Shown: piece after piece, positions 8,387-16,403 of the stretch | Layout of the letters: each line of letters begins with the position of its first letter | Numbering within the stretch: position 1 is the stretch's first letter | Source: an uncultured Gammaproteobacteria bacterium | GTDB taxonomy: Bacteria; Pseudomonadota; Gammaproteobacteria; Pseudomonadales; Ketobacteraceae | Reading direction: 5' to 3' | Assembly (NCBI GenBank): GCA_913063495.1 | Contig: CAJXXT010000026.1 | Location: 1 to 39,514 of the forward strand | Length of the DNA: 39,514 nucleotides | Notes under the pieces: model-generated | Databases searched by the model: none | Told to the model about the DNA's origin: nothing | What the model saw: only the letters and a program-made list of their open reading frames with translations | Translations under genes and position numbers: made by a program

Positions 8387-9233
8387 CGTTACCTCTATAT
8401 TCATCTTCCACCCAAAAATACGAACCAAAATTAATTCGTCCAATCGCGGATTTTTTCCCACGATCCTTTTTTTGTAGTTCATTCGCTTTTGCATTCACAA
8501 TTTTTAGGGTTTCCATGCCTTGTTTTTCAATTAAGGTACTAATGATGGAGATTGAATCTTCCGTTAGGTGATTATAAAAAACACTACGATCAAATTGAGG
8601 CGGTTGACCGCCAGCGAGATTATGAGCTCCAGCGGCAATGTGTGCATAGAGGTTTTTGCCAAAAAAGAAGGCTTTCTCATCAAAACCGGTTTCAGTAACA
8701 AAGGCTTCCGTTCGCAGCTCGATTAAACCTTCGTTATCTATTTGCACCAAGCCGTGGTGTAACCACTCTTCTAACACCACTTTAGTTCGTAAATCTTGCT
8801 TACTAATGGAGCTTACCAGTGCGTCAAAACCAATAATGTTGCCTTTGGTTGATTTTGGAAGATTTTTCGGTTTACCTTTATGCAAAAAGCGAGGATCTGT
8901 GATCCAGGCTGTTAGTATCTGGGTGCCAACCGAAATATTTTCCGGCATAACCAAACCGTCTTCAACGGGAATGCGTAGCCGTTTAACTTCTCTGCGATGT
9001 ATTCCTGTGAGCATGCTGATTCTGGAGTCAGTTTGTTCTGCACCTGTCACTTGAAAGTCACTCTCTGCGACGTTAACGTAGATTGACTTTAATAGTTGGC
9101 TTATATATCCATGATTTATTTGATGACGAATCAGCAATTTCACCAAGGGACGAAATATCGCAACCAATGCCTTTACTAATGACTCTGGCGGCCCAGCGTC
9201 ATTAGTATCGATTTTCTTTTTTAATTTTGCCAT
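8373..9233 (-). CDS. DUF6502-like protein (winged-helix-like N-terminus)
   Basis: A 286-residue soluble protein that resembles the DUF6502 family found in marine gammaproteobacteria. No signal peptide is seen. Residues 20-95 look helical, with a helix-turn-helix-like stretch (LIRHQINHGYISQLLKSIYV, then SRISMLTGIHRREVKRL). This is compatible with DNA binding, but that is inference. The middle has TQILTAWITDPRFLHKGKPK and the C-terminus ends in an FGSYFWVEDE-type tail. It sits between an outer-membrane barrel gene and a small acidic exported protein in one operon. A regulatory role over the operon, through the dyad at 10071-10090, is possible but untested. Confidence 0.75.
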   Translation of the reverse strand: MAKLKKKIDTNDAGPPESLVKALVAIFRPLVKLLIRHQINHGYISQLLKSIYVNVAESDFQVTGAEQTDSRISMLTGIHRREVKRLRIPVEDGLVMPENISVGTQILTAWITDPRFLHKGKPKNLPKSTKGNIIGFDALVSSISKQDLRTKVVLEEWLHHGLVQIDNEGLIELRTEAFVTETGFDEKAFFFGKNLYAHIAAGAHNLAGGQPPQFDRSVFYNHLTEDSISIISTLIEKQGMETLKIVNAKANELQKKDRGKKSAIGRINFGSYFWVEDEYRGNDDAF

Positions 9234-9274
9234 TCTGCAAATGACTCCTAAAAACAGTACTCAAAAAAAGTCTT

Positions 9275-10036
9275 CTAAAAAGAGTAACGCCATTGCGCTC
9301 CTAGTCCCCAGTCAGGACTAGCATCAGAGAACCCTTTTGTTGCCAGAAACGTAATATTATTCTGTGAATTGATTTTGTGGCTGAGGAAGCTAGTTACTTC
9401 TCTCACCCGATCTTTTTTAGGCTGTGATGGTTCGCGAAATTTAGCACTAACCCCAATGGTATTTAGATTATCTATCGCACCCAATCCGCCAACAACTAAT
9501 TGTGACGTACTGTTAAGTTCGGTATTCCTGGGTTCTTTGCGAGATTTATAGCCCAACTCTGTCACTCCCCACCAACCATCAAAACCCCAATAAGCACCGA
9601 GTCGAAATTCTAAATCACGCTTACCAGTGCCTAATTTTTTTTTATGATCCGCCGTTGGAAATTTTATTCTTGCGGAGAGATTAAGATAGAGAGGGTAGCT
9701 CGGTAATTTTTTAAATCGATATTTAACACTAAGGGTTGAATCTGCTAATCCTGCTTCTTTAACAGAAGCTCGATTTTCCTGGGAGCCTTCTGTAATCACA
9801 CCTTGATCACCGTCCAACCAGAGGTACCCGGTAGAGAGTTGATATTGCCATTGGTTATATTTATAAGCCAATGACACCGGAATCATATGAATAGCGGTAT
9901 CGGTGCCCTTTCCATATTCGCCTTCTAGGCTATAGGTACCAATACTTAGCGCCCAAGGATTTTTGGCATAAGCCAAATTCACAAAAGGCGCAAATACCGT
10001 AATAAAAAATAGGGCTAGAGTGAGCAGGTACTTCAT
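9275..10036 (-). CDS. Outer-membrane beta-barrel protein (phenol-degradation MetA-like/transporter family)
   Basis: A 253-residue protein with a clear signal peptide (hydrophobic 5-20, cleavage near LAYA) followed by alternating beta-strand sequence: YQLSTGYLWL, STLSVKYRF, LYLNLSARIKFPTAD and LEFRLGAYWGFDGWWG. It ends in aromatic WRYSF, the C-terminal phenylalanine typical of outer-membrane barrels. The pattern resembles the PF13557 'MetA-pathway of phenol degradation' barrel, likely a small channel of about 10-12 strands. The start is ATG 10036 with AGGA six bases before it; a TTG precedes it by one codon. It is first in the operon with the DUF6502-like and small acidic protein genes. Confidence 0.78.
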   Translation of the reverse strand: MKYLLTLALFFITVFAPFVNLAYAKNPWALSIGTYSLEGEYGKGTDTAIHMIPVSLAYKYNQWQYQLSTGYLWLDGDQGVITEGSQENRASVKEAGLADSTLSVKYRFKKLPSYPLYLNLSARIKFPTADHKKKLGTGKRDLEFRLGAYWGFDGWWGVTELGYKSRKEPRNTELNSTSQLVVGGLGAIDNLNTIGVSAKFREPSQPKKDRVREVTSFLSHKINSQNNITFLATKGFSDASPDWGLGAQWRYSF

Positions 10037-10070
10037 CAAATTCCTGGATTTCCGCTGTTGCCTTCTTTAT

Positions 10071-10090
10071 GTACGTATTAATCTACGTAC
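10071..10090. promoter_or_regulatory. 20-bp dyad operator candidate GTACGTA-N6-TACGTAC
   Basis: A perfect inverted repeat, GTACGTA (10071-10077) and TACGTAC (10084-10090), with spacer TTAATC. It lies 34 bp upstream of the ATG of the outer-membrane barrel gene on the minus strand. The position fits a repressor site over the promoter or early leader. The binding protein is unknown; the DUF6502-like product of the same operon is a candidate. Confidence 0.5.
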
Positions 10091-10206
10091 TAATTTACAT
10101 TGCCACCTTACTTCCTCAGCTGTGGTTATGTACCCTGATGCATCGTAATGTGCAGTTTGTCCGTTTTTTGAAATTGATTTTCAGTTTAACGTAAATACCC
10201 ATTGAC

Positions 10207-10256
10207 GCGGAACTTTTTTCCGCATATTTTTATATTAGTGCGGAATTAAGTTCCGC
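10207..10256. promoter_or_regulatory. Two identical-arm palindromes GCGGAA-N5-TTCCGC
   Basis: The first copy is at 10207-10223 (spacer CTTTT) and the second at 10240-10256 (spacer TTAAG; arms extend to TGCGGAA/TTCCGCA). They start 33 bp apart, close to three helical turns, so proteins on both would face the same side. They end 77 bp before the ATG of the beta-propeller lipoprotein. The repeated, spaced design favours a regulator site over a terminator, although a short A run follows the second copy on the plus strand. Confidence 0.55.
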
Positions 10257-10333
10257 AAAAAAATAACACCCAAACAGCCCAATCTCAACTGACCCGCAGT
10301 CACTTATCATTGAGATATACGGAGAATCAAGAG

Positions 10334-12394
10334 ATGATCACCCATAAGCATACCTCACCCGTTTTAACGCCTTTTAGACCCTATTCCTTAGGTGTTGGGC
10401 TGTTAGGTCTTATCTTACTTAGCGGATGTGGCGGCGGTAGCAGCCAAGGTGACACACCGATAGAAGAGCCCGCACAAACATCAAGTCAACTAAACCGTGC
10501 ACAAAATGACGCTGAATTTACGGTTTACTTGAAAGATGGTTTAAAAAACACGACTAAAACAGGCGGTTATATAGAATATACACCAGAGTTTCTTTCGCCT
10601 GTTGCGGTTGATGCGGTCGCCGAAAGCGCTCTTGATAGCGCAGAGGCGGCGGGCGATGCCGTGGCGGGGTTTGGTGAGTTCTCCTCTACCAATGTTGTCG
10701 AGGAAGGGGTTGATGAAGCGGATTTCATGAAATTTGACGGGGAAATTCTCTACGTAGTAGAGCAGCCCTCAAGCCCTATTTACTGGATCGCCGACGACGG
10801 TGCTGTTGCTACTACCGACGAGATACTACCTGCCCCCGAGGATCCTGGGCACGTTCAGCTATTTAAAACAACAACAAACCCTGCGACAACGGAACCAATA
10901 TCCAATATTAACGTAGCAGGACCTAACGAAACCGTTTCAGGCATTTATTTACATGGGCAACGAGATACTAATGAGGCCTCAATGGTAAGCATTAGTACCA
11001 GCCGTCACTATGGATGGGGGTTTTGGGCGAATGAATCGGCTTGGACAAAAGGAGTAACGCGAATTCAGGTGACTGATGTTTCTGACCCATACTCTCCCGT
11101 TAAAAAAACAGAGTTTTCCTGGCATGGTTACTATATTGACAGTCGCCGCGTAGGGGATACGTTATACGTTGTCAGTCGGTTTACACCCTATCTCCTTGGG
11201 TTGGAGTTTTGGCCAAATACAATAGAAGCGGAAGCTCATAACAATCAACTGATTAATGATGCTACGTTAGAAGATCTGTTGCCAGACTTAACTATAAGTC
11301 GGGTGTCTAAAAATACGGTAAGTACAGTGCCGTTATTGACTTCTGGAGATTGTTTTCTTACCCCAAGATTTTCCAAAATCGATCACAGTGCATCAATTGT
11401 TACCATTACAGCGATTAACCTCAACAGTTTGGAGGTGCCCTCGTCAGTGTGTACCCCTGCATTTAATGGTGGGCTCTACGCATCAACTTCATCACTTTAT
11501 TTAAATGAGACGTACAACTACTTGGAAAATCAAATAACGGCTATCCACAAATTCGACATCTCAGAGGAGGAAGTGGCTTATAAAGGTTCCGGGAATGTTA
11601 AAGGTAATATCGGTTGGCGTGGTGCAGGGTTCAGAATGAGTGAACATGAAGGTCAACTACGAGTTATTTCAACATCTTACTCAAGTGATTGGTCACCGCT
11701 TCATCATTTAACAATCTTAGAGGAAGCTCAAAATACCGTTTTAAGTTTAAAGACCATTGCTGAATTGCCTAATAGCGAAAATCCATCACCGATAGGAAAA
11801 CCCAATGATGAGATATACGCCGTAAGGTTCTTTGGTAACAAAGGGTATGTGGTGACATTCGAGCGCATTGACCCTTTGTATATTTTAGATCTAGAAGACA
11901 GCTTACACCCCAAAATTGCAGGTGAACTGGAAGTGCCGGGGTTTTCTACCTACCTTCAATTGTTGGATCAAGATACGCTGCTAGGTATTGGAACAATAAA
12001 CAATATCCCACAGATCAGTGTGTTTGATGTTAGTGACGCCAGCAATCCTTCTCTCGCTGATTCGATGGCCTGGGAAGGAGCAGGTACCACAACAGCTGCC
12101 AATTATGACTATAAAGCGGTGACATTTTTACATGCTGTCGAATCACAAAGTACCCGACTTGTACTCCCGATGGTTAAACGAGATAACTGGAACTTTGTCT
12201 CTCAAGGTGCTCAATTACTTGAAATTGACCGCGAGAATATGAAAATTTCCGATCATGGCTTTATGGGGGTTTTAGATCAGATCAAATATGGAAAAGAACG
12301 CTCAGTTATTCATGACAGCGCTGTGCATTACATAAATGGATCCAGTGTCTGGTCGGCGGACTGGGATCAGCCTACTCAACTTTCAGGGCCGTAG
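10334..12394 (+). CDS. Beta-propeller lipoprotein (PF09826-like)
   Basis: A 686-residue exported lipoprotein. The signal peptide ends in lipobox LLSGC with the lipidated cysteine at about residue 32, followed by a glycine-serine linker. The hallmark TNVVEEGVDEADFMKFDGE at about 119-137 matches the secreted C-terminal beta-propeller family (distantly WD40-like). Repeated strands of the VTDVSDPYSPV, LYILDLEDSLHP and VFDVSDASNPSL kind form propeller blades. Molecular function is unknown for the family; ligand or protein binding at the cell surface is likely. The ATG at 10334 follows ACGGAG, and I prefer it to the upstream in-frame TTG at 10310. It is divergent from the outer-membrane barrel operon and ends only 3 bp from the convergent HD-GYP gene. 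Confidence 0.85.
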   Translation: MITHKHTSPVLTPFRPYSLGVGLLGLILLSGCGGGSSQGDTPIEEPAQTSSQLNRAQNDAEFTVYLKDGLKNTTKTGGYIEYTPEFLSPVAVDAVAESALDSAEAAGDAVAGFGEFSSTNVVEEGVDEADFMKFDGEILYVVEQPSSPIYWIADDGAVATTDEILPAPEDPGHVQLFKTTTNPATTEPISNINVAGPNETVSGIYLHGQRDTNEASMVSISTSRHYGWGFWANESAWTKGVTRIQVTDVSDPYSPVKKTEFSWHGYYIDSRRVGDTLYVVSRFTPYLLGLEFWPNTIEAEAHNNQLINDATLEDLLPDLTISRVSKNTVSTVPLLTSGDCFLTPRFSKIDHSASIVTITAINLNSLEVPSSVCTPAFNGGLYASTSSLYLNETYNYLENQITAIHKFDISEEEVAYKGSGNVKGNIGWRGAGFRMSEHEGQLRVISTSYSSDWSPLHHLTILEEAQNTVLSLKTIAELPNSENPSPIGKPNDEIYAVRFFGNKGYVVTFERIDPLYILDLEDSLHPKIAGELEVPGFSTYLQLLDQDTLLGIGTINNIPQISVFDVSDASNPSLADSMAWEGAGTTTAANYDYKAVTFLHAVESQSTRLVLPMVKRDNWNFVSQGAQLLEIDRENMKISDHGFMGVLDQIKYGKERSVIHDSAVHYINGSSVWSADWDQPTQLSGP

Positions 12395-12397
12395 CAC

Positions 12398-13711
12398 CTA
12401 ATGCACCACGGCTTTCTTGAGCACTAATCCTTTTTTAAGAAAGGACTTAATATCAATACCGTAAGTCCCGTTGGGGATCTCATGTGCAATGGTGTATGGA
12501 ACGTTCCCTGGGTCAAGGTGGCGTAACGATAAATCAATAATATGCTGGTGTATCCAATGCTTTGATTGATCTTGAACCAATATCACTTTTGGACGTAATT
12601 TACTGGATTCATTTTCCTCAATAATAATCCCAACTTCTCCATTCGTCATTTCAACAATTGACCCAGGAGGATAGATACCAATACATTTAATAAACTCCAC
12701 CGCCAACTCTCTATCAAATTGGGTACCCTTATTCTTATAAATAATATCCAAAGCTTCCATCGATGCTCTTCCAACGTCGTAACACCGAGTACTTGTAATC
12801 GCATCATAGGCATCGGTTAATGCTACGATTTTTGCTAAGTAGGGTATTTGATGCGCGAATAGTTGTCGAGGATAGCCATTACCATCGATTCTTTCATGAT
12901 GGGAATATGCCACATCAATAGCAGCAAGATCCGATGTTGGCAGAGACATCAACAAATCTCTTCCCAGTTCTGGATGGCCTTTCATCACGGAAAATTCTTC
13001 ATCCGTAAAATGTTCAAACTTATTAAGAACCTCTATGGGTATCTTTGATTTTCCAACATCATGTAACAACCCGCATAATCCAATTTTTCGAATATCCATT
13101 TCGTCATGCCCCAAAAAGCGTGCAAATGCGATGGAAAGGATACACACGTTTAATGAATGCTCGGCAGTATAAGCATCCTTTTCCTTGATCTTTGTAAGCC
13201 ATACAAGAGCATCACTGTTACGCAGTAAGCTATCAACAATATCATTAACCGCTACCTTTGCTTCGTTCAAATCCAACGTCTTACCTATTCGAACCCCTTC
13301 AATAATATTCTTCGCCACCGCTTTGGCGGATTTATAAGTAGATGCTGCTAATGGCATCTCCCGTTCAACATTTATTTTATTGATATACCGAATGGCTTGT
13401 TCTGGAGAGGGAGCACAACTCAACTCCTCCTGAATGAACGTTCCCGATGAAAGTCGTTTCGATTCCCCCTTTTTTTTACCAAGGGAGCGACTGCGCTTTT
13501 TCAGAACAGCATTTCTTTCACCACTGACAACAACACCGTCGATATAGACATAACCACACTGCTCATTTAAAGCATCTATCTCATCCTGTGATTGAATGAT
13601 AAATCCTTGTAAAATAAAATCGGTATCCAGCCAAGGTTTATCCAGCTCAATGACATGCATACCTAATTGCAGCTTGGTTGTTGAGATTTGAGTTCTTATA
13701 TGCTCTGTCAT
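12398..13711 (-). CDS. HD-GYP domain cyclic-di-GMP phosphodiesterase
   Basis: A 437-residue cytosolic protein. Residues 1-130 resemble the DUF3391 region that precedes many HD-GYP domains (LQLGMHVIELDKPWLDTDF). The HD-GYP domain spans about 165-370. Metal and catalytic residues are intact: H185 (AEHSLNV), HD at 217-218 with K221, H246 (GHPELG), HHE at 271-273, DGNGYP at 276-281 and D300 (LTDAYDAI). It should hydrolyse c-di-GMP to pGpG or GMP and favour motility over biofilm. The ATG at 13711 is chosen over the frame start at 13756 because TAGG lies just upstream and the protein then starts like its family. It is convergent with the beta-propeller gene with 3 bp between stops and no room for a separate terminator. 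Confidence 0.9.
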   Translation of the reverse strand: MTEHIRTQISTTKLQLGMHVIELDKPWLDTDFILQGFIIQSQDEIDALNEQCGYVYIDGVVVSGERNAVLKKRSRSLGKKKGESKRLSSGTFIQEELSCAPSPEQAIRYINKINVEREMPLAASTYKSAKAVAKNIIEGVRIGKTLDLNEAKVAVNDIVDSLLRNSDALVWLTKIKEKDAYTAEHSLNVCILSIAFARFLGHDEMDIRKIGLCGLLHDVGKSKIPIEVLNKFEHFTDEEFSVMKGHPELGRDLLMSLPTSDLAAIDVAYSHHERIDGNGYPRQLFAHQIPYLAKIVALTDAYDAITSTRCYDVGRASMEALDIIYKNKGTQFDRELAVEFIKCIGIYPPGSIVEMTNGEVGIIIEENESSKLRPKVILVQDQSKHWIHQHIIDLSLRHLDPGNVPYTIAHEIPNGTYGIDIKSFLKKGLVLKKAVVH

Positions 13712-13945
13712 ACAAAACCTACTAAGGGGACACGTACAGGAACACACACCATCCACGATAAGCTCTTTGAATACTTAATATATGCACTGACTTTACATAC
13801 TGTCTAATACCACATTCTTATATCTACCGATAAAAAAAACATAAAACCCCTCGTGGGATATTCGCAAAGTACTCTCTACGCGTTATATTGAGGGAGAATC
13901 CCATCACCACCGCAAAACACATACTAATAAAATAGGTTGACCCGC

Positions 13946-14614
13946 ATGGTTATAAAGGTAGAACTAGAGAGAAATGAACAACGTATCCTCGGCTGTTTAA
14001 TAGAAAAAGAAATCACCACTCCGGATCAATATCCCCTTTCTTTAAATGCACTAACCAATGCGTGTAACCAAAAAAGTAATCGCGACCCAGTGATGTCGCT
14101 ATCGGAGGCAGACGTTCAAGATACGCTACATCAACTGAAGGAAAAGCACCTAATCACATTGGAAACTGGATTCGGTAGTCGAGTGGTCAAATATCGCCAC
14201 CGTTTTTGTAATACCGAGTTCGGAGAGCTTAAATTATCCCCCCAAGAATTGGGCATTCTTTGTGTCATGTTTTTAAGAGGCCCTCAAACTCCAGGGGAGC
14301 TACGAACCCGAACCAATCGCCTTTGTGAGTTTTCGGATGTATCCATTGTTGATAGTGTACTCAATACATTATCTAGCCGAAACGATGGCCCTTTTGTCAC
14401 TATTTTGGATAGGGAACCCGGAAAGCGAGAATCACGTTATGCTCACCTTTTTGGCGACCTTACGGCCAATGAAAGCGTTCCTCCACAAGAGGTAAAAAAC
14501 ACTCCAGACATACCACATAACATAGATGCCAATAGTGAACGCATTGATTATTTGGAATTAAGAGTTGAGGAACTTGAAAGTAAACTCACTGAACTGCTAA
14601 AGCGCTTGCAATAG
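13946..14614 (+). CDS. yceH: YceH family protein (DUF480/UPF0502)
   Basis: A 222-residue cytosolic protein of the conserved proteobacterial YceH family, which consists of two winged-helix domains and has no established biochemical role. Seen: NEQRILGCLIEKEITTPDQYPLSLNALTNACNQKSNR in the first domain and LSPQELGILCVMFLRGPQTPGELRTRTNRL in the second, then a C-terminal coiled-coil stretch (DYLELRVEELESKLTELLKRL). A leftward TTG lies three codons upstream at 13937, but ATG 13946 is preferred. The gene is convergent with the DUF1223 gene, 41 bp between stops. Confidence 0.9.
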   Translation: MVIKVELERNEQRILGCLIEKEITTPDQYPLSLNALTNACNQKSNRDPVMSLSEADVQDTLHQLKEKHLITLETGFGSRVVKYRHRFCNTEFGELKLSPQELGILCVMFLRGPQTPGELRTRTNRLCEFSDVSIVDSVLNTLSSRNDGPFVTILDREPGKRESRYAHLFGDLTANESVPPQEVKNTPDIPHNIDANSERIDYLELRVEELESKLTELLKRLQ

Positions 14615-14655
14615 AAACACTACATGAATAGCGCTTCGCCCCCTTTTTCAAGCAG

Positions 14656-15447
14656 TCACAACCACCCTGCAACCGCTTGTATCGGAGCAACATCATATTG
14701 CTCCGATACCCATACAACAATGCTTTGTCTCTTCGCATTAACCTTAGTTTCAAGCTTAGTTTCAAGCTTAGTTTCAACGTTAGAAAGCGTTGCTAATATC
14801 GTTGGTAGCCGAAGGTCCGCAGAGAATTTACCATTAACTTCCTTTAGTAACGTATTGTCATAACCAATCACAACAAAATCATGCGCTAACTCCAACCCTC
14901 TGTTTTCTCCATGTTTTACGGGAATATTAATACCAAATCCCAAAATAGCCACATGAACACGAACACGCTTCTTGCCTGCAGCATCAAAAGTAACGTTGAC
15001 TTTATGCGAGTCGATAATGGCCTTGAGGTTTACCTTCACTAAGCCTGGTTGATGAGGAACCGCCCTTTGTCGAAACCAACCATTCCAGCCTTTTCCATTC
15101 ACAACAAACCCCGGCGTTGCAACATTACGCGCATGCCCTAACTGCTGATAGCTACGCTGGCGCTTGCTAAACTCTGCTCTTGCAAAGGGGTCTTTCCACC
15201 CTAAATAATCCCAATAATCCACGTGAAAATTTATCGGAATAATATCCCGCCACAATGACGGTTCATCAACAAATGAAGAAAGCCAGCGCTCTGCAGGTGG
15301 GCAACTACTACAACCCTGAGATGTATATAATTCAAGAACAGTAGCCGGACGCTCTCCGCTTTCTAACAACAAGGGGGCTGCGCTGGCCTTAGATATAAAA
15401 GAAAGTGCTGTTGCGATAAAAATAAAAATAAATGTCTGATTATTCAT
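14656..15447 (-). CDS. DUF1223 family exported thioredoxin-fold protein
   Basis: A 263-residue protein with a signal peptide (1-23, cleavage after ASA). The hallmark ELYTSQGCSSCPPAERW gives a CxxC pair at C46 and C49 in a thioredoxin-like fold. Conserved HVDYWDYLGWKDPFA and TPGFVVNG follow. The family is periplasmic or surface-exposed; a thiol-redox role is inferred. Near residues 226-237 the repeat ETKLETKLETK comes from a 12-bp tandem duplication that this family does not normally need. A perfect 12-bp inverted repeat lies in the last 50 bp of the coding region. The start has only a weak ribosome site. Confidence 0.85.
   Translation of the reverse strand: MNNQTFIFIFIATALSFISKASAAPLLLESGERPATVLELYTSQGCSSCPPAERWLSSFVDEPSLWRDIIPINFHVDYWDYLGWKDPFARAEFSKRQRSYQQLGHARNVATPGFVVNGKGWNGWFRQRAVPHQPGLVKVNLKAIIDSHKVNVTFDAAGKKRVRVHVAILGFGINIPVKHGENRGLELAHDFVVIGYDNTLLKEVNGKFSADLRLPTILATLSNVETKLETKLETKVNAKRQSIVVWVSEQYDVAPIQAVAGWL
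14679..14709. repeat. 12-bp perfect inverted repeat inside the DUF1223 3' coding end
   Basis: GTATCGGAGCAA (14679-14690) and its exact complement (14698-14709) flank a 7-base spacer. The hairpin lies within codons for VSEQYDVAPIQ, 65 bp past the convergent YceH stop. There is no T run, so it is not a standard terminator. It may still limit read-through from yceH. Confidence 0.5.
14743..14778. repeat. Three tandem 12-bp units inside DUF1223 coding sequence
   Basis: The unit CTTAGTTTCAAG occurs at 14743-14754 and 14755-14766, with a third copy differing at its last base at 14767-14778. It keeps frame and encodes repeated KLET on the minus strand. This is a likely slippage-prone microsatellite. 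Confidence 0.8.
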
Positions 15448-15642
15448 TGGTAAACCCGTTGTTGCTGATACTAGTCTCTGGTGCTAGTACTGATACTAAG
15501 TCTGTAGTTAATCCTTATTCATCATAGATAAAGCACCACATCGAGTTATCACGATTTGATAACGTTTCTATTACAATTCGCCCTAGCAGCTTAGCCAACG
15601 TTAAGTAACCTTCCCTGAGCGCTTACTTTTCACACTAAACAC

Positions 15643-15670
15643 TTGACGGTTTCATTTACATCCCTATAAT
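15643..15670 (+). promoter_or_regulatory. Sigma70 promoter of the TetR gene
   Basis: TTGACG (15643-15648) and a perfect TATAAT (15665-15670) are separated by 16 bp. It sits 43 bp upstream of the TetR ATG, and the operator-like motif at 15675-15693 covers the expected transcription start. This suggests autorepression. Confidence 0.7.
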
Positions 15671-15674
15671 AAAT

Positions 15675-15693
15675 AACCAACCAGTTACTTTTA
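15675..15693. promoter_or_regulatory. TetR operator candidate, site 1
   Basis: AACCAACCAGTTACTTTTA matches the site at 16363-16381 at 17 of 19 bases. It lies directly after the -10 box of the TetR promoter. Its core CAACCAGTTA is an imperfect palindrome. Assignment to the adjacent TetR is by position. Confidence 0.6.
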
Positions 15694-15712
15694 TTTAGAA
15701 AGAGTCTCCACC

Positions 15713-16333
15713 ATGACCGCAGAAAGAACATCCAAAGGTGAGCAAACAAAGCAACGCATCCTAGAAGCTGCTGCTCAAATGTTCTGGAAGAGTAGCTACC
15801 ATAATGTGCGTGTTGATAAAATTGTTGCTGAAGCCGAAGTGAATAAGGCATCTTTTTATCAATACTTTAAAAACAAAGAACAAGCAGCATTAGAATGTGT
15901 CAATTACATGTTTGGGCGAACTAAGGAGTATGTTTTTGACGGTGCCTTTGAAAGCACACAACATCCCGTCGAACGGCTCGAAGAGATATTCAATCGTCTC
16001 TATCTCGCCCATAAGGAGATGAAAGATGAGGACGGCAACATTCGAGGCTGCCCTTTTATGAATATGGGCAATGAATTGGCAACTGACAGCGAATCAATTC
16101 GCCAGAAGGTTGAATACGTCTATAGCGAGTTTCACCGGTACCACCAAAAGATTTATGAAGATGCAAAAGCGATGGGGCTTACCAGCGTAAACTGGGAACC
16201 GGAAGTGATTGCACGACAGTTACAAGGGGTTTTAAACAGTAGTATGGCGAGTGCAAAACTAAGAAACCGCCCAGAAGACATCATTGATGCATTACCTGCA
16301 GCAAAAGCTATTTTAGGGGTACCGCTGCAATAA
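15713..16333 (+). CDS. TetR/AcrR-family repressor
   Basis: A 206-residue regulator. The N-terminal helix-turn-helix is typical (TKQRILEAAAQMFWKSSYHNVRVDKIVAEAEVNKASFYQYFKNKE, residues 12-56). The C-terminal ligand domain has GCPFMNMGNELA, seen in TetR_C_13-like members. Start ATG 15713 has AGAAAGAG upstream. It is followed by an SDR gene and a truncated frame on the same strand, and near-identical operator motifs precede both tetR and the SDR gene. It therefore probably represses itself and the SDR transcript until an inducer, plausibly an electrophile or hydrophobic compound, binds. Confidence 0.9.
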   Translation: MTAERTSKGEQTKQRILEAAAQMFWKSSYHNVRVDKIVAEAEVNKASFYQYFKNKEQAALECVNYMFGRTKEYVFDGAFESTQHPVERLEEIFNRLYLAHKEMKDEDGNIRGCPFMNMGNELATDSESIRQKVEYVYSEFHRYHQKIYEDAKAMGLTSVNWEPEVIARQLQGVLNSSMASAKLRNRPEDIIDALPAAKAILGVPLQ

Positions 16334-16362
16334 CATTCAATTCTAAGGCTTATACAATTAAT

Positions 16363-16381
16363 AACTAACTAGTTACTTTTA
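16363..16381. promoter_or_regulatory. TetR operator candidate, site 2
   Basis: AACTAACTAGTTACTTTTA contains the perfect 10-bp palindrome TAACTAGTTA (16366-16375). It lies 22 bp upstream of the SDR start codon and repeats site 1 with two substitutions. A TATACAAT just upstream (16351-16358) could be a -10 element. Confidence 0.6.
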
Positions 16382-16403
16382 AATGCTATTAACGGAGATA
16401 CAA

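Larger units (their letters stand above)
10037..10333. other. Divergent regulatory region, about 300 bp without a gene
   Basis: This gap lies between the outer-membrane barrel operon (minus) and the beta-propeller lipoprotein (plus). It holds a 20-bp dyad close to the barrel gene and two GCGGAA palindromes close to the propeller gene, both listed separately. No open reading frame or RNA gene is evident. It is unusually dense in symmetric elements compared with the other gaps in the window. Confidence 0.7.

Noticed and set aside
8656..9054. 132-codon open frame on the plus strand
   Set aside because: Antisense to the DUF6502-like gene; low-complexity, serine- and proline-biased product.
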